Assembly: GCA_965662645.1 (NCBI GenBank)
Contig: CBFIII010000011.1
Span: forward strand, 35,308 to 99,307
Source of the DNA: UBA5342 sp965662645
Lineage (GTDB): Bacteria; Bacteroidota; Bacteroidia; Bacteroidales; UBA5342
Direction: 5' to 3'
DNA length: 64,000 nt
In this document: positions 54,569 to 63,084 of the stretch, piece by piece
Layout of the letters: every line of letters begins with the position of its first letter
Position numbering within the stretch: position 1 is the first letter of the stretch
Notes under the pieces: model-generated
Databases searched by the model: none
The model's input: the letters and a program-made list of their open reading frames with translations, nothing else
Told to the model about the DNA's origin: nothing
Translations under genes and position numbers: made by a program

Positions 54569-55270
54569 ATGCCTATTTATGAGTTGAATGATTCTTATGT
54601 TTTTCCAAATCCAGAGGAAGCGACCGAAGAGGGCATTATTGCCTTTGGTGGTGATTTGTCGGTAGGACGTCTTGTGGAAGCTTATCGTAGTGGCATATTT
54701 CCTTGGTATGAAGACGAATCTCCTGGCATATTATGGTGGTCACCTGACCCTAGAATGATTCTGTATCCTGATGATTTTAAGGTGGCAAAAAGCCTAAGAC
54801 AAACGATACGTCGTCATACCTTTGAATTAAGAATAGACACGGCTTTTAGCTCTGTGATAGAGGCTTGTAGCACGGTGCCTCGTGAGGATCAGGATGGCAC
54901 GTGGATTACGGATGAGATGAAGGCGGCTTATATTCAATTGTTTGAAGAGGGGATAGCCCATTCTGTGGAATGTTGGCAAGATGATGTTTTAGTTGGTGGA
55001 CTTTATGGCTTATCACTGGGAAAACTTTTTTTCGGTGAGAGTATGTTTCATCATGTGTCCAATGCCTCAAAAGTGGCTTTTTATTATCTCAGTCGCTTAG
55101 CGAAGCACTTGAACTTTTCTTTTATCGATTGCCAAATGCATACCGATCATTTGGCTAGTCTAGGAGCCAAAGAAATGTCGCGACACGATTACCTGACCCT
55201 TATCAAGGAGAATCGTCCATTTGAAACCGTTCAGGGAAATTGGAGTGAATATGTACAGTGTGTGGAGTAA
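54569..55270 (+). CDS. aat: leucyl/phenylalanyl-tRNA-protein transferase Aat
   Basis: A 233-residue enzyme attaching Leu or Phe to proteins with N-terminal Arg or Lys, marking them for ClpS/ClpAP degradation. The family signature is complete: GIIAFGGDLSVGRLVEAYRS, GIFPWYEDESPGILWWSPDP, VECWQDDVLVGGLYGLSLGK, FFGESMFH and DCQMHTDHLASLGA. Length is normal. It ends the housekeeping part of the window; the long spacer after it begins the accessory region. Confidence 0.95.
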   Translation: MPIYELNDSYVFPNPEEATEEGIIAFGGDLSVGRLVEAYRSGIFPWYEDESPGILWWSPDPRMILYPDDFKVAKSLRQTIRRHTFELRIDTAFSSVIEACSTVPREDQDGTWITDEMKAAYIQLFEEGIAHSVECWQDDVLVGGLYGLSLGKLFFGESMFHHVSNASKVAFYYLSRLAKHLNFSFIDCQMHTDHLASLGAKEMSRHDYLTLIKENRPFETVQGNWSEYVQCVE

Positions 55271-55451
55271 GGTTCGTTATTGTTATTAAGTTAAGGGGCT
55301 TGATGTTATTGTGCAGGGTGTATATGGTGTTAAATTGCATTGCAAATGCTAATAGTTTCTCGTTGCAAACATAGGGGAGATTCAAAACGACTTTAAGCGT
55401 ATCGCTTATCTTTGAATCGTTATATTGAACACTTACACCAACCTACTCTAC

Positions 55452-55532
55452 GAAGCTACAAGCTTCTCCTCCATTTTAGGTGGTCGCTGAGCGACAGTCG
55501 AAGTGTCCAAGGCATAGCCTTGAACCAGGACA
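55452..55532. repeat. cluster of short perfect hairpins with a CTTCGACT-type repeat
   Basis: Three hairpins in series (stems of 6, 5 and 6 bp, loops of 3) with an outer TGTCC (55504-55508)/GGACA (55528-55532) pairing round the last. The central one contains GTCGCTGAGCGACAGTCGAAG, cut here as GCTGAGCGACAGTCGAAG, whose relatives at 61762 and 61877 lack the exact palindrome. Confidence 0.65.
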
Positions 55533-56057
55533 CGCAATATTTAGCTTCGCTGATTTTCAATTCACTCGTTAGGCTTGCGCCAACGTGGGTATTTTAATTG
55601 CAACGTGATGGTGTTTCTTTTTTTTATCTGCTTCAGATGTGCATCGTGTTTATAACTAAAATGTTAACCTCATAAAAAAAGCACCAGAGGAGCGGAGTGT
55701 TTTTTAAGGTCTGCACACAAAATAGGTGTCATTCGTTCTTTGGTTATTGCAATATCTTCATTTCCTAGCATATCTTTCACCTTTTATGTCGTAAGGATAA
55801 AAAGTTATTAAAATCAAGGTAAATTCTTGATTTTTATGCTGTTTTTTACTCTAATTTCGTGTGAATTATGGATGATAAACTTCAGTGAATTATAATAAAA
55901 AGGCGACTTCTAATTTAATCTATTATATTTGTCACTTTCTATCAATGAGTAAGTAATAGGAAACATTTATTGATGTGTATTCTGAACAATGATAATGTGG
56001 TGTTTCATTGTACATCGTACATAAAACTACTGTTTATGACTAATTCCCAGTTTAAAT

Positions 56058-56122
56058 TTTAATCACACATTGTGGGTTTAATTCTCTTTAGTTTGCTGCT
56101 AATAATAAAATGTTCTTCAACA
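56058..56122 (+). repeat. dispersed intergenic repeat, copy 11 (tail A, truncated)
   Basis: TTAATCACACATTGTGGGTT, TTCTCTTTAGTTTGCTGC, TAATAATAAAATGTTCTTCA, then sequence diverges before the rest of tail A. It stands upstream of the LRR gene. Confidence 0.8.
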
Positions 56123-56200
56123 TTATTTTACGCGTCAAAAGATATTCCGAATTAAGTGCGGGATTAGCTATATGTCAACTGAAATCAAAACTATAACCCT

Positions 56201-58822
56201 ATGAAACTAAACTACCCCATTCTAGCACTCGTAAGTGTGTTGTTTTACAGCACACAAATCCAAGCACAAAACACTTATGTGCCAGATGATAAGTTTGAAC
56301 AATATTTGATTAGCCAAGGTTATGACGATGTAATGGACGATAGCGTGAGTACCGCTAGTATAAATACCATTACGACACTTAATTTAAGACAGAAAAGTAT
56401 TGTTGATTTAACAGGTATTAATGACTTTGTGGCACTTGTAGATTTGAATATCTCCAATAATTTAGCCTATAATGTCGGTTATTTGTCAGTTGTTGATATT
56501 ACAGGATTGGTTAATCTTGAAAAACTAGATGCTAACTACAATGAAATTGCAAGTATTGACTTATCCAATAATACCAAGTTAACAGATTTGAATCTTGAGC
56601 ATAACAAATTAAGCTCAATTGACTTGTCCGCACTTATAGAACTGAAAAACTTAAAACTTGGTAGTAATGAGTTAACAACCTTTGATGTTTCAAACAGCCC
56701 TAAACTAAGTATTGTAGAGATTCAGATCAACCAAATAACGGGCACTCTCGATTTATCCAATCAGCCAGAACTATATTCACTTATTGCCAATAATAATAGT
56801 CTAGAAAATGTGATCTTTAATAACAGTTGTAAGAAAGATCTCTTTGAGCTTAATTTATCAGATAATAAGTTGACAAGTATAGATCTGTCTGATTTTGAAG
56901 AACTGTTTAAATTATATCTATCTAACAATGAGTTGACATCTGTCGAGTTTAACAGCAACAATAAAAATATTTATGATTTCACTGTTGCTCACAATAATTT
57001 AACAACATTAGATTTCGATATACAACGAGGAGGCTTGAATTTAGAAACATTTAATTGTTCTTACAATGAACTGACGAGTATAAGTATATCATCTTCTATT
57101 GGCGGCATAAGGAGCTTTAATTGTGATAGCAATCAACTTGCAAGTTTTGCTATTGATGGCTTCAGAATAACAGAATTATTTATTTCAGATAATCCTGGTG
57201 TAGTGTTAAGCTATTCTAATTCTACAAGTCTTGAGAGGCTTCATATTAACAATAATGGTCTCACATCTTTGAGCAATTTTCCCTCTACACTTATCTCTTT
57301 ATGGTGTAGCAACAATAAGCTTACAAGTCTTCCGGAACTAGGTAATATGTACGATCTTGATTGTAGCAACAATAAATTGACAAGTCTTCCAGATATAAAA
57401 AATTTGACCAGCCTTAACTGTAGTTACAATGACCTTGACACTCTAATCATTTCATCTGATAGCCGACTTAAGGATCTAGACTGTAGCAACAATAACCTAA
57501 CATCAATAGCTGAATTATCTCAAGTTTTATCTTGGTTCTCCTGTAGTAATAATGAAATCACAACGATAAACTTTGATAACATTCCCAATTGGCAGCTTCA
57601 ATATCTTTATTGTGACAGTAATAAAATAGACAGTTTAGATTTATCACGTTTTAGTAGTCTGTATAGTCTTTCGTGTGCTCATAATGAACTCACTACATTA
57701 AATCTAAATAACCAAAGCTTTCAGAATTCTTTGTATCATCTGTATTGCAACGACAATAAACTCACTGAGCTGGATTTGCGAAATGTGAGTCTTGATAAAA
57801 ATTCTTATCCATTGAATTTTAATACAACAGGAAACGCTGATCTGAGCTGTATCTATGTTAGTGATAAGGCATATTATAGTGTATTTACAGCGATAGATGC
57901 TCATACTCATTTTGTACTTGACGAGGAGGAATGTGACGGTTTTAACCCTTGGGTAAGTATTCCAGACAGCAGATTCGAAAATGAATTGATTAAACAAGGT
58001 ATTGATGATGTAGCTGACTTTAGGGTGCTAAAAGCAAATGTTGTTGATCTGACTGAGCTTAGTCTGATTAATCTGAAAATCCAATCTTTAATAGGAATTG
58101 AAGCTTTCGTAAATCTTACGGAGTTGAATTTTAGGGGCAATTATGTTTCCATTGTTGATCTTAGTAAGAATGTTAAATTAACTGCTTTAACGTGCTCAAA
58201 TAATCTTAACTTAACAACTCTTGATCTTTCACATAGTTATGATCTATTGCTTCTTGACTGTCAGCATACGTCAATATTTGAGCTTGACTTGATGTATAAT
58301 GAGAGGTTGAAATACCTAGAGTGCAACGACACTAAAATCACAAAATTGGATCTCAGCAGTAATCCTCTCTTGGAAAGCTTTATAGCTGAAAATTGCGAGC
58401 TACAATCATTAGATTTTAGAAATATTAACGCTAGTAATATGGATAGCATTAATACGATTAATAATCCAGATTTGACGTGTATATATGTGGACGATGTTGC
58501 TTCTTTTGAGAATGCCGTCTTTGCTGCCATAGATCCTACTACATCCTTTGTCGTTAACGAAGCAGCATGTAATTCGCTTTCTGTTGAGAGTTTGAACTTA
58601 AATCTTGGTATTAATATTTTCCCTAACCCTGCAAGTGGTTATTTTAAAATTGATGCTAGAGTTAATAAAGTGACGGTATATAATAATCTGGGGCGTGTTG
58701 TTGAAACTTTCGTTGAACAAAGTGTTTACAATACATCTAACTTAGTTGCTGGTATATATTTTATATTTATAGAAACGGATAAGGGAAATAGCATTAAAAA
58801 ACTAAGCATTAAGAAATCTTAA
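56201..58822 (+). CDS. secreted leucine-rich repeat protein with a type IX secretion sorting domain
   Basis: An 873-residue exported protein. Signal peptide 1-22 (SVLFYSTQIQA). Two LRR modules, each opening with a similar capping segment: YVPDDKFEQYLISQGYDDV at 24-42 and SIPDSRFENELIKQGIDDV at about 585-603. Repeats of about 20-22 residues read L-x-C-S-N-N-x-L-T-S-L-P or close variants. The C-terminal 74 residues form a Por-type sorting domain beginning INIFPNPASGYFKI and ending VAGIYFIFIETDKGNSIKKL, which directs export through the type IX system and anchoring at the cell surface. A role in adhesion or glycan/protein binding is plausible. No operon partner is visible; a terminator follows at 58893-58930. 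Confidence 0.9.
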   Translation: MKLNYPILALVSVLFYSTQIQAQNTYVPDDKFEQYLISQGYDDVMDDSVSTASINTITTLNLRQKSIVDLTGINDFVALVDLNISNNLAYNVGYLSVVDITGLVNLEKLDANYNEIASIDLSNNTKLTDLNLEHNKLSSIDLSALIELKNLKLGSNELTTFDVSNSPKLSIVEIQINQITGTLDLSNQPELYSLIANNNSLENVIFNNSCKKDLFELNLSDNKLTSIDLSDFEELFKLYLSNNELTSVEFNSNNKNIYDFTVAHNNLTTLDFDIQRGGLNLETFNCSYNELTSISISSSIGGIRSFNCDSNQLASFAIDGFRITELFISDNPGVVLSYSNSTSLERLHINNNGLTSLSNFPSTLISLWCSNNKLTSLPELGNMYDLDCSNNKLTSLPDIKNLTSLNCSYNDLDTLIISSDSRLKDLDCSNNNLTSIAELSQVLSWFSCSNNEITTINFDNIPNWQLQYLYCDSNKIDSLDLSRFSSLYSLSCAHNELTTLNLNNQSFQNSLYHLYCNDNKLTELDLRNVSLDKNSYPLNFNTTGNADLSCIYVSDKAYYSVFTAIDAHTHFVLDEEECDGFNPWVSIPDSRFENELIKQGIDDVADFRVLKANVVDLTELSLINLKIQSLIGIEAFVNLTELNFRGNYVSIVDLSKNVKLTALTCSNNLNLTTLDLSHSYDLLLLDCQHTSIFELDLMYNERLKYLECNDTKITKLDLSSNPLLESFIAENCELQSLDFRNINASNMDSINTINNPDLTCIYVDDVASFENAVFAAIDPTTSFVVNEAACNSLSVESLNLNLGINIFPNPASGYFKIDARVNKVTVYNNLGRVVETFVEQSVYNTSNLVAGIYFIFIETDKGNSIKKLSIKKS

Positions 58823-58892
58823 ATTTATAAAAAGAGTTTAAGACAATTAAGAATAAATTCTACCTTTCTTTTTGATATTATCCTTAGGTAAT

Positions 58893-58930
58893 AATAAACG
58901 CTGGACATTTTTGTTCAGCGTTTATTTTAT
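58893..58930 (+). terminator. Rho-independent terminator after the LRR gene
   Basis: AATAAACGCTG (58893-58903) pairs with CAGCGTTTATT (58916-58926) round a 12-nt loop, followed by TTAT. Confidence 0.8.
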
Positions 58931-58938
58931 CCCCACTG

Positions 58939-58962
58939 CTCCTCGTTTGCACGTTCGACAAG
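58939..58962. repeat. short repeat CTCCTCGTTTGCACGTTC (copy 1)
   Basis: A 20-21 bp core, CTCGTTTGCACGTTCGACAA, recurs at 63622-63644 with one substitution (GTTCAACAA). It is 15 bp past the terminator. Confidence 0.6.
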
Positions 58963-59202
58963 TGCTTGCTTAGCTTATTGGATATACTCAATGATCACAA
59001 CGAGGGGTTTACAGTTATTTGTTTGCAATAAATAAAAGCAACAACCTACCACAACGACTTCTTCATCGACCAATATGGCATTACAAATACCAAAAAAATC
59101 CAATAAAAAATCAATAGAAAATTCACCCTTTGCTATTTTATATTTGTTTTTGCAATTAATTGTTAACAAAAGAACTGATTTTTAGTTAAAATGTTATGCA
59201 TA

Positions 59203-59234
59203 TTTGGTGTTTAATTATAATTAATCTATTTTCG
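59203..59234 (+). promoter_or_regulatory. Bacteroidota-type promoter for iorAB
   Basis: TTTG (59203-59206), exactly 20 bp, TATTTTCG (59227-59234), 7 of 8 matches to TAnnTTTG. The mRNA leader would be about 50 nt. Confidence 0.5.
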
Positions 59235-59291
59235 GAAAATTTACAAAATTGCGATAATAATACGCAAAACTGAACGGAATTATTTTACAAT

Positions 59292-61094
59292 ATGAAGACA
59301 GGAAATAAGCCTACTACAATGAAAATGATGAATGGTAACGAAGCCGTTGCCAGAGGGGCATTTGAAGCAGGAGTAAAAGTTGCTGCCGGATTTCCGGGGA
59401 CACCTTCCACCGAAGTAATGGATTATACTCAACATAGATATCCCGATATCTATTGTGAATGGTCTACGAATGAGAAAGTGGGGCTAGAAGTTGCCATAGG
59501 AGCTTCATTCGCAGGTTATCGTAGTTTAGCCATAATGAAAACCGTGGGTTTACATGTAGCAGCAGATGCACTGGGTGGAGCTGCTGGAAGTCAAATCAAT
59601 GGCGGCCTTGTATTGGTGGTTGGTGATGATGTAGGTCGTATTGCGGGTGATGATTATAACGATGTCCGTCATTATGGGAATATGTTTAACATCCCAGTAT
59701 TGGAGCCAAGTGATAGTCAGGAAGCCAAGGACCTAATGGTTCGAGCATTCGAAATTAGCGAAGAATATAGTACTCCTGTTATACTTAAAATCACATCTGT
59801 GACATGCAAGACTACCGGTCGTGTTATCATTGATGAAAACTATACTTACGAAGCCAAATTCAGAGAAAAATATCCCATAAGTTTCAGCAAAGTCATAATG
59901 ACAACCATTATGATGAAGGCAAAAGGCTCTGAGCATCCAAAGTTGACCAAATGTTTTCATGATTTTCCAGCGCAAATGAAGCGCTTAGCTGTAGATAGCA
60001 ATGATTTTAATATTAACAAACTGGAGTTAAACAGCACAAAGATCGGAGTAATTACAGCAGGTACTCCTTACTATTACGTCAAAGAAGTATTACCCGAAGC
60101 CTCGGTATTAAAACTGGGACTTGTTATGCCGCTTCCTGAAAAAATGATTAGAGAATTGGCCGAACACGTAGATAAACTCTACGTGATTGAAGATGGTCAT
60201 GATATTCTAGAAAAGAACATTAAGGATTTAGGAATTTCAGTAATTGGAAAAGAATTATTCCCTAAATTTCCTGTGATGATGCGTTTTACTCCGGACATTA
60301 TCGAAGAAAAGCTTGTTCCAGGTGCACCTAAAAGAACGCCACTAGAAGGTGTTCCCTTCAGACTTCCAGTAAGTTGTGCCGGATGTTCTCACCTCTTCGT
60401 TTCACGCATATTAAAAAAACACAAAATCAAGGCTGCTGCCGATGTTACCTGTGGTCTAATAGGTTGCTTTCCACATATGGGGTCTTATTCTCTCCAAAAG
60501 TGTATGGGGTCAAGTATTGCACTAGCTCATGGTTACAACGTAGCTAAAGATCATAAAGAAAAATTCGTTGCCATGATAGGCGATGGCGGTTTTTGGGCAA
60601 CCGGAATCAATGGACTGATGAATCTGATATTCAATGACAGTCAATCAACGGTGATTATTGTTGACAATAACTGTCTTGCAATGACCGGTGGCCAGCATGT
60701 GGCCTCCAGCGAATTTGGGTTTAATTACAAAGAAGAAAACAAACTAGATATTGCCAAAGTCTGCGAAGCTATCGGTGTTAAAGATATTGTAAGCGTAGAT
60801 GCCTACGAATTTGACAACTTAGAAAAATCGATTCTCAATGCGGTAAATGCAAAAACAAATTCTGTTGTTATTGTCAAAAAGCCATGTGTTACAAAATTCA
60901 AGTTACCTAAAGCTACCCCAAGCTATATTGATCAAGATCTATGTGTTCAATGTAAGAAATGCATAAATATCGGTTGTTTAGCTATTGAGAGTAAAATAAT
61001 AGATGGAGCAGTTAAAATAGTTATTAACGAAGATATTTGCACGGGCTGCGGATTATGTTCTACAGTTTGTCACACGAATGCTATAAAAAAATAA
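59292..61094 (+). CDS. iorA: indolepyruvate:ferredoxin oxidoreductase, alpha subunit IorA
   Basis: A 600-residue thiamine-diphosphate/iron-sulfur enzyme that oxidatively decarboxylates aryl pyruvates from aromatic amino acids to aryl-acetyl-CoA, reducing ferredoxin. The N-terminal pyrimidine-binding domain has MNGNEAVARGAFEAGVKVAA and GFPGTPSTEVMD; GDDVGRIAGDDYNDVRHYG follows. The TPP pyrophosphate motif is AMIGDGGFWATGINGLMNL, with VDNNCLAMTGGQH. The C-terminus is a two-cluster ferredoxin domain: C551, C554, C557, C562 and C583, C586, C589, C593. The promoter at 59203-59234 probably drives iorA and iorB, which starts 2 bp after the iorA stop. Confidence 0.95.
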   Translation: MKTGNKPTTMKMMNGNEAVARGAFEAGVKVAAGFPGTPSTEVMDYTQHRYPDIYCEWSTNEKVGLEVAIGASFAGYRSLAIMKTVGLHVAADALGGAAGSQINGGLVLVVGDDVGRIAGDDYNDVRHYGNMFNIPVLEPSDSQEAKDLMVRAFEISEEYSTPVILKITSVTCKTTGRVIIDENYTYEAKFREKYPISFSKVIMTTIMMKAKGSEHPKLTKCFHDFPAQMKRLAVDSNDFNINKLELNSTKIGVITAGTPYYYVKEVLPEASVLKLGLVMPLPEKMIRELAEHVDKLYVIEDGHDILEKNIKDLGISVIGKELFPKFPVMMRFTPDIIEEKLVPGAPKRTPLEGVPFRLPVSCAGCSHLFVSRILKKHKIKAAADVTCGLIGCFPHMGSYSLQKCMGSSIALAHGYNVAKDHKEKFVAMIGDGGFWATGINGLMNLIFNDSQSTVIIVDNNCLAMTGGQHVASSEFGFNYKEENKLDIAKVCEAIGVKDIVSVDAYEFDNLEKSILNAVNAKTNSVVIVKKPCVTKFKLPKATPSYIDQDLCVQCKKCINIGCLAIESKIIDGAVKIVINEDICTGCGLCSTVCHTNAIKK

Positions 61095-61096
61095 AG

Positions 61097-61708
61097 ATGC
61101 AGGACACAGGAAAAAACATTATAATTGCTGGTGTAGGAGGACAAGGTATTCTTCTTTTCAGTAACCTTTTAAGCAAGTATTATATGAAACTTGAGTATGA
61201 GTTGAAGATGTCAGATGTCATAGGCTTAGGTCAACGTGGTGGCGGTGTTGAAAGCCATTTCCGCTATTCAAACACACCCATACTATCTCCCTTTATCAAA
61301 GCAGGAGATGTGGATTACGTTATCTCTTTTGAGCAAACAGAAACACTACGTTTTTTACATGCCCTGAAAGAGGATGGTGTCATTTTAACAAGTACCTTTG
61401 AGTTAACCTCTACCAGTGTAAACACTGGTTTGCAAAAAGATTTGACTGAATCGAAAATAGAAATAATAAAGAGATCGAAAAATAAGACATTTATTATTGA
61501 TCCTGAAGAGCACAAAAGTTCTGATTTTAACATTAACAAAATGATGAATGTTGTCATGCTCGGCTATTATGCAGAGCTAAGAGGCTATTCTCATGATGAA
61601 ATGATTCAAATCGTTAAAGAAAATGTTCCTGCAAAATTTGTTGAAGGAAATTTAAAAGCTTACGATAAAGGAGCAACTATTGCCCGCGGTCAACTTGCAG
61701 CTAAGTAG
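61097..61708 (+). CDS. iorB: indolepyruvate oxidoreductase, beta subunit IorB
   Basis: A 203-residue gamma-type ketoacid oxidoreductase subunit. It opens NIIIAGVGGQGILLFSNLLS, with MSDVIGLGQRGGGVESHFRY, the conserved IorB motifs. I chose ATG 61097, 2 bp after the iorA stop; the longer frame from 61037 overlaps the iorA ferredoxin-domain codons. It completes the heterodimer. Ferredoxin and an electron acceptor are not in the window. Confidence 0.93.
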   Translation: MQDTGKNIIIAGVGGQGILLFSNLLSKYYMKLEYELKMSDVIGLGQRGGGVESHFRYSNTPILSPFIKAGDVDYVISFEQTETLRFLHALKEDGVILTSTFELTSTSVNTGLQKDLTESKIEIIKRSKNKTFIIDPEEHKSSDFNINKMMNVVMLGYYAELRGYSHDEMIQIVKENVPAKFVEGNLKAYDKGATIARGQLAAK

Positions 61709-61761
61709 TTATAACACTACAGCTACTTTAGCAGCATAAACTGGAAGGTGTCTAAAGCGGT

Positions 61762-61782
61762 GTGCTGAGCATAGTCGAAGTA
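61762..61782. repeat. CTTCGACT-type intergenic repeat, copy 2
   Basis: GTGCTGAGCATAGTCGAAGT; shares GCTGAGC-N-A-N-GTCGAAGT with the elements at 55479 and 61877. Such words are common in intergenic DNA of Bacteroidota. Confidence 0.6.
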
Positions 61783-61876
61783 TGAGCTAAAGTATATAGA
61801 GTGCCTAGTGAAATAGTACCAGCAAAGCGTTTTTTTTGAAATAAAAAGGCCAAAGAGCTTTATTATAATAACCTTG

Positions 61877-61902
61877 GGTGGTTGCTGAGCAAAGTCGAAG
61901 TG
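61877..61902. repeat. CTTCGACT-type intergenic repeat, copy 3
   Basis: GGTGGTTGCTGAGCAAAGTC plus GAAGTG, differing from the 55479 copy mainly inside the central palindrome. Confidence 0.6.
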
Positions 61903-62055
61903 CAGCGCTCAGGGTTTATAACAAAGAAAAAAAGGCCATACACAATTGTCTTTGAAGTTCGGTATTCTGTCGGCATTTAAAACGAAGAAATCAAACAAGT
62001 GATTTTGAGAAATATAACAATCTAATTAGATAAAAGTCAATAATTATTAAGGCAT

Positions 62056-62919
62056 ATGGGAAATAAAATGGATTTACCCGAAGGTATAGTGCTTTTTGAT
62101 AGTTTAGGTGATTTACAACTTGATAATACAAGTCCAATTCTTGTATGCGGATCCCATTGCGGAGGCAATAGAGACCTAGCTAGACACGTCAATAACTGTC
62201 ATGTAAAGGCAGTTTTTCTCAATAATGCAGGTGTAGGAAAAAATCAGGCAGGGATTAGAGGTCTCACACATTACGAGGCTGAGAATGTGTTGGCTTGTGC
62301 TGTTGATAACTATAGCGCTGAGATTGGCATTTCGCAAGACACCTGGGAAAGTGGCACCATAAGTCACACTAGCCCTCAAGCTGAAGCACTCGGCATCCTA
62401 ATCGGAGATTCTGTAAAAAAGGCCGTTGCCAAAATAAGCCCTATTATTAATCACCCTTTATCGTCTCAAGAAAGTGAGAAATCTGAATCTGTGATTAAGA
62501 ATGAAGTGAAGACTAGCGGTAGCAAAGAAGAATTAAAAAAACAAACCAAAACACAAATTGATGGTGTGAGTATTACCATTACCGACAGCATCACTTTTTT
62601 AAGCGCGAACAATTCAGGAGACATCGTGGTGTGTGGATCACATGGTGGTGTGAGTGCCGGACATTATGCACAAAAACATAACGTAAAAGCGGTATTTTTT
62701 AATGATGCAGGAATTGGTAAAAACAATGCCGGTATAAAAAGCCTCGAATATCTAAATGATATAGGAATTCTTGCTTGTACGGTAAACTGTATGAGTGCTG
62801 AGATTTTTAATGGGCAAGACGTACTTACCAATGGCATTATATCGGTTTGTAATCAACTGGCAAAAGCTCGGAATATCACAAAAGGAATGATGGTTAAAGA
62901 GTCCATAAAATATATTTAG
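62056..62919 (+). CDS. protein made of two tandem copies of an uncharacterised GSHGG/AGxGK domain
   Basis: A 287-residue protein with no signal peptide or membrane segment. Residues 11-125 and 173-285 are two copies of one domain: CGSH at 31-34 and 193-196, KAVFLNNAGVGKNQAGI at 51-67 and KAVFFNDAGIGKNNAGI at 211-227, then SAEI at 87-90 and 247-250, offset 160-162 residues. A Lys/Glu/Ser-rich linker (about 134-168) joins them. I recall single-domain proteins with this motif in other bacteria annotated only as hypothetical. The motif pattern looks like a small-molecule or nucleotide-binding fold, but I cannot assign a function. It stands 347 bp after iorB and before the MEKHLA gene; a functional link is possible but unproven. 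Confidence 0.75.
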   Translation: MGNKMDLPEGIVLFDSLGDLQLDNTSPILVCGSHCGGNRDLARHVNNCHVKAVFLNNAGVGKNQAGIRGLTHYEAENVLACAVDNYSAEIGISQDTWESGTISHTSPQAEALGILIGDSVKKAVAKISPIINHPLSSQESEKSESVIKNEVKTSGSKEELKKQTKTQIDGVSITITDSITFLSANNSGDIVVCGSHGGVSAGHYAQKHNVKAVFFNDAGIGKNNAGIKSLEYLNDIGILACTVNCMSAEIFNGQDVLTNGIISVCNQLAKARNITKGMMVKESIKYI

Positions 62920-63043
62920 CTTAGGGTTTGTAATGGTATTTAACTGTAAATAAGGACGATGATAATTTTTCTCCCACAATTACAAGCGCTATGACATAAC
63001 GCACGGAGCTAAGTGCAAAATAAAAAATTGACAAGGTAATTTC

Positions 63044-63066
63044 TCTTCTAGAAGATAATAATTATC
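63044..63066 (+). promoter_or_regulatory. Fur-box-like palindrome upstream of the MEKHLA gene
   Basis: GATAAT-A-ATTATC (63054-63066) is a perfect 6-1-6 hexamer palindrome as in Fur operators, continued by ATTA. It overlaps a 12-bp palindrome TCTTCTAGAAGA (63044-63055). It lies 18 bp before the ATG at 63085. In an AT-rich genome such a match can arise by chance. Confidence 0.4.
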
Positions 63067-63084
63067 ATTAATCTAATACAAATA

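Larger units (their letters stand above)
55271..56200. other. 930-bp non-coding spacer rich in hairpins and repeats
   Basis: I find no supportable gene. A run of three perfect small hairpins lies at 55452-55466 (GAAGCT/AGCTTC), 55483-55495 (GTCGC/GCGAC) and 55508-55522 (CAAGGC/GCCTTG). One GGTGGTCGCTGAGCGACAG, TCGAAGTG element is at 55479-55505. Repeat copy 11 lies at 56058-56122. The remainder is AT-rich, with no clear gene remnant. Confidence 0.6.
58823..59291. other. 469-bp spacer between the LRR gene and iorA
   Basis: Contains the LRR terminator (58893-58930), the CTCGTTTGCACGTTCGACAA repeat (58942-58961) and, just upstream of iorA, a promoter at 59203-59234. The remaining 59.0-59.2 kb has a short protein-like frame but no convincing gene or homology. 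Confidence 0.55.
61709..62055. other. 347-bp spacer after iorB with two CTTCGACT-type repeats
   Basis: No gene. GTGCTGAGCATAGTCGAAGT at 61762-61781 and GGTGGTTGCTGAGCAAAGTC, continuing GAAGTG, at 61877-61902 are relatives of the 55479 element. No promoter for the next gene could be placed with confidence. Confidence 0.6.

Noticed and set aside
55412..55597. A 61-codon plus-strand frame in the long spacer
   Set aside because: It reads across the hairpin cluster and short repeats and has no protein-like features.
58975..59169. A 64-codon minus-strand frame and a short plus-strand protein-like frame (YHNDFFIDQYGITNTK) upstream of iorA
   Set aside because: Neither has a good start, length or recognisable family; possibly a gene remnant but not supportable.
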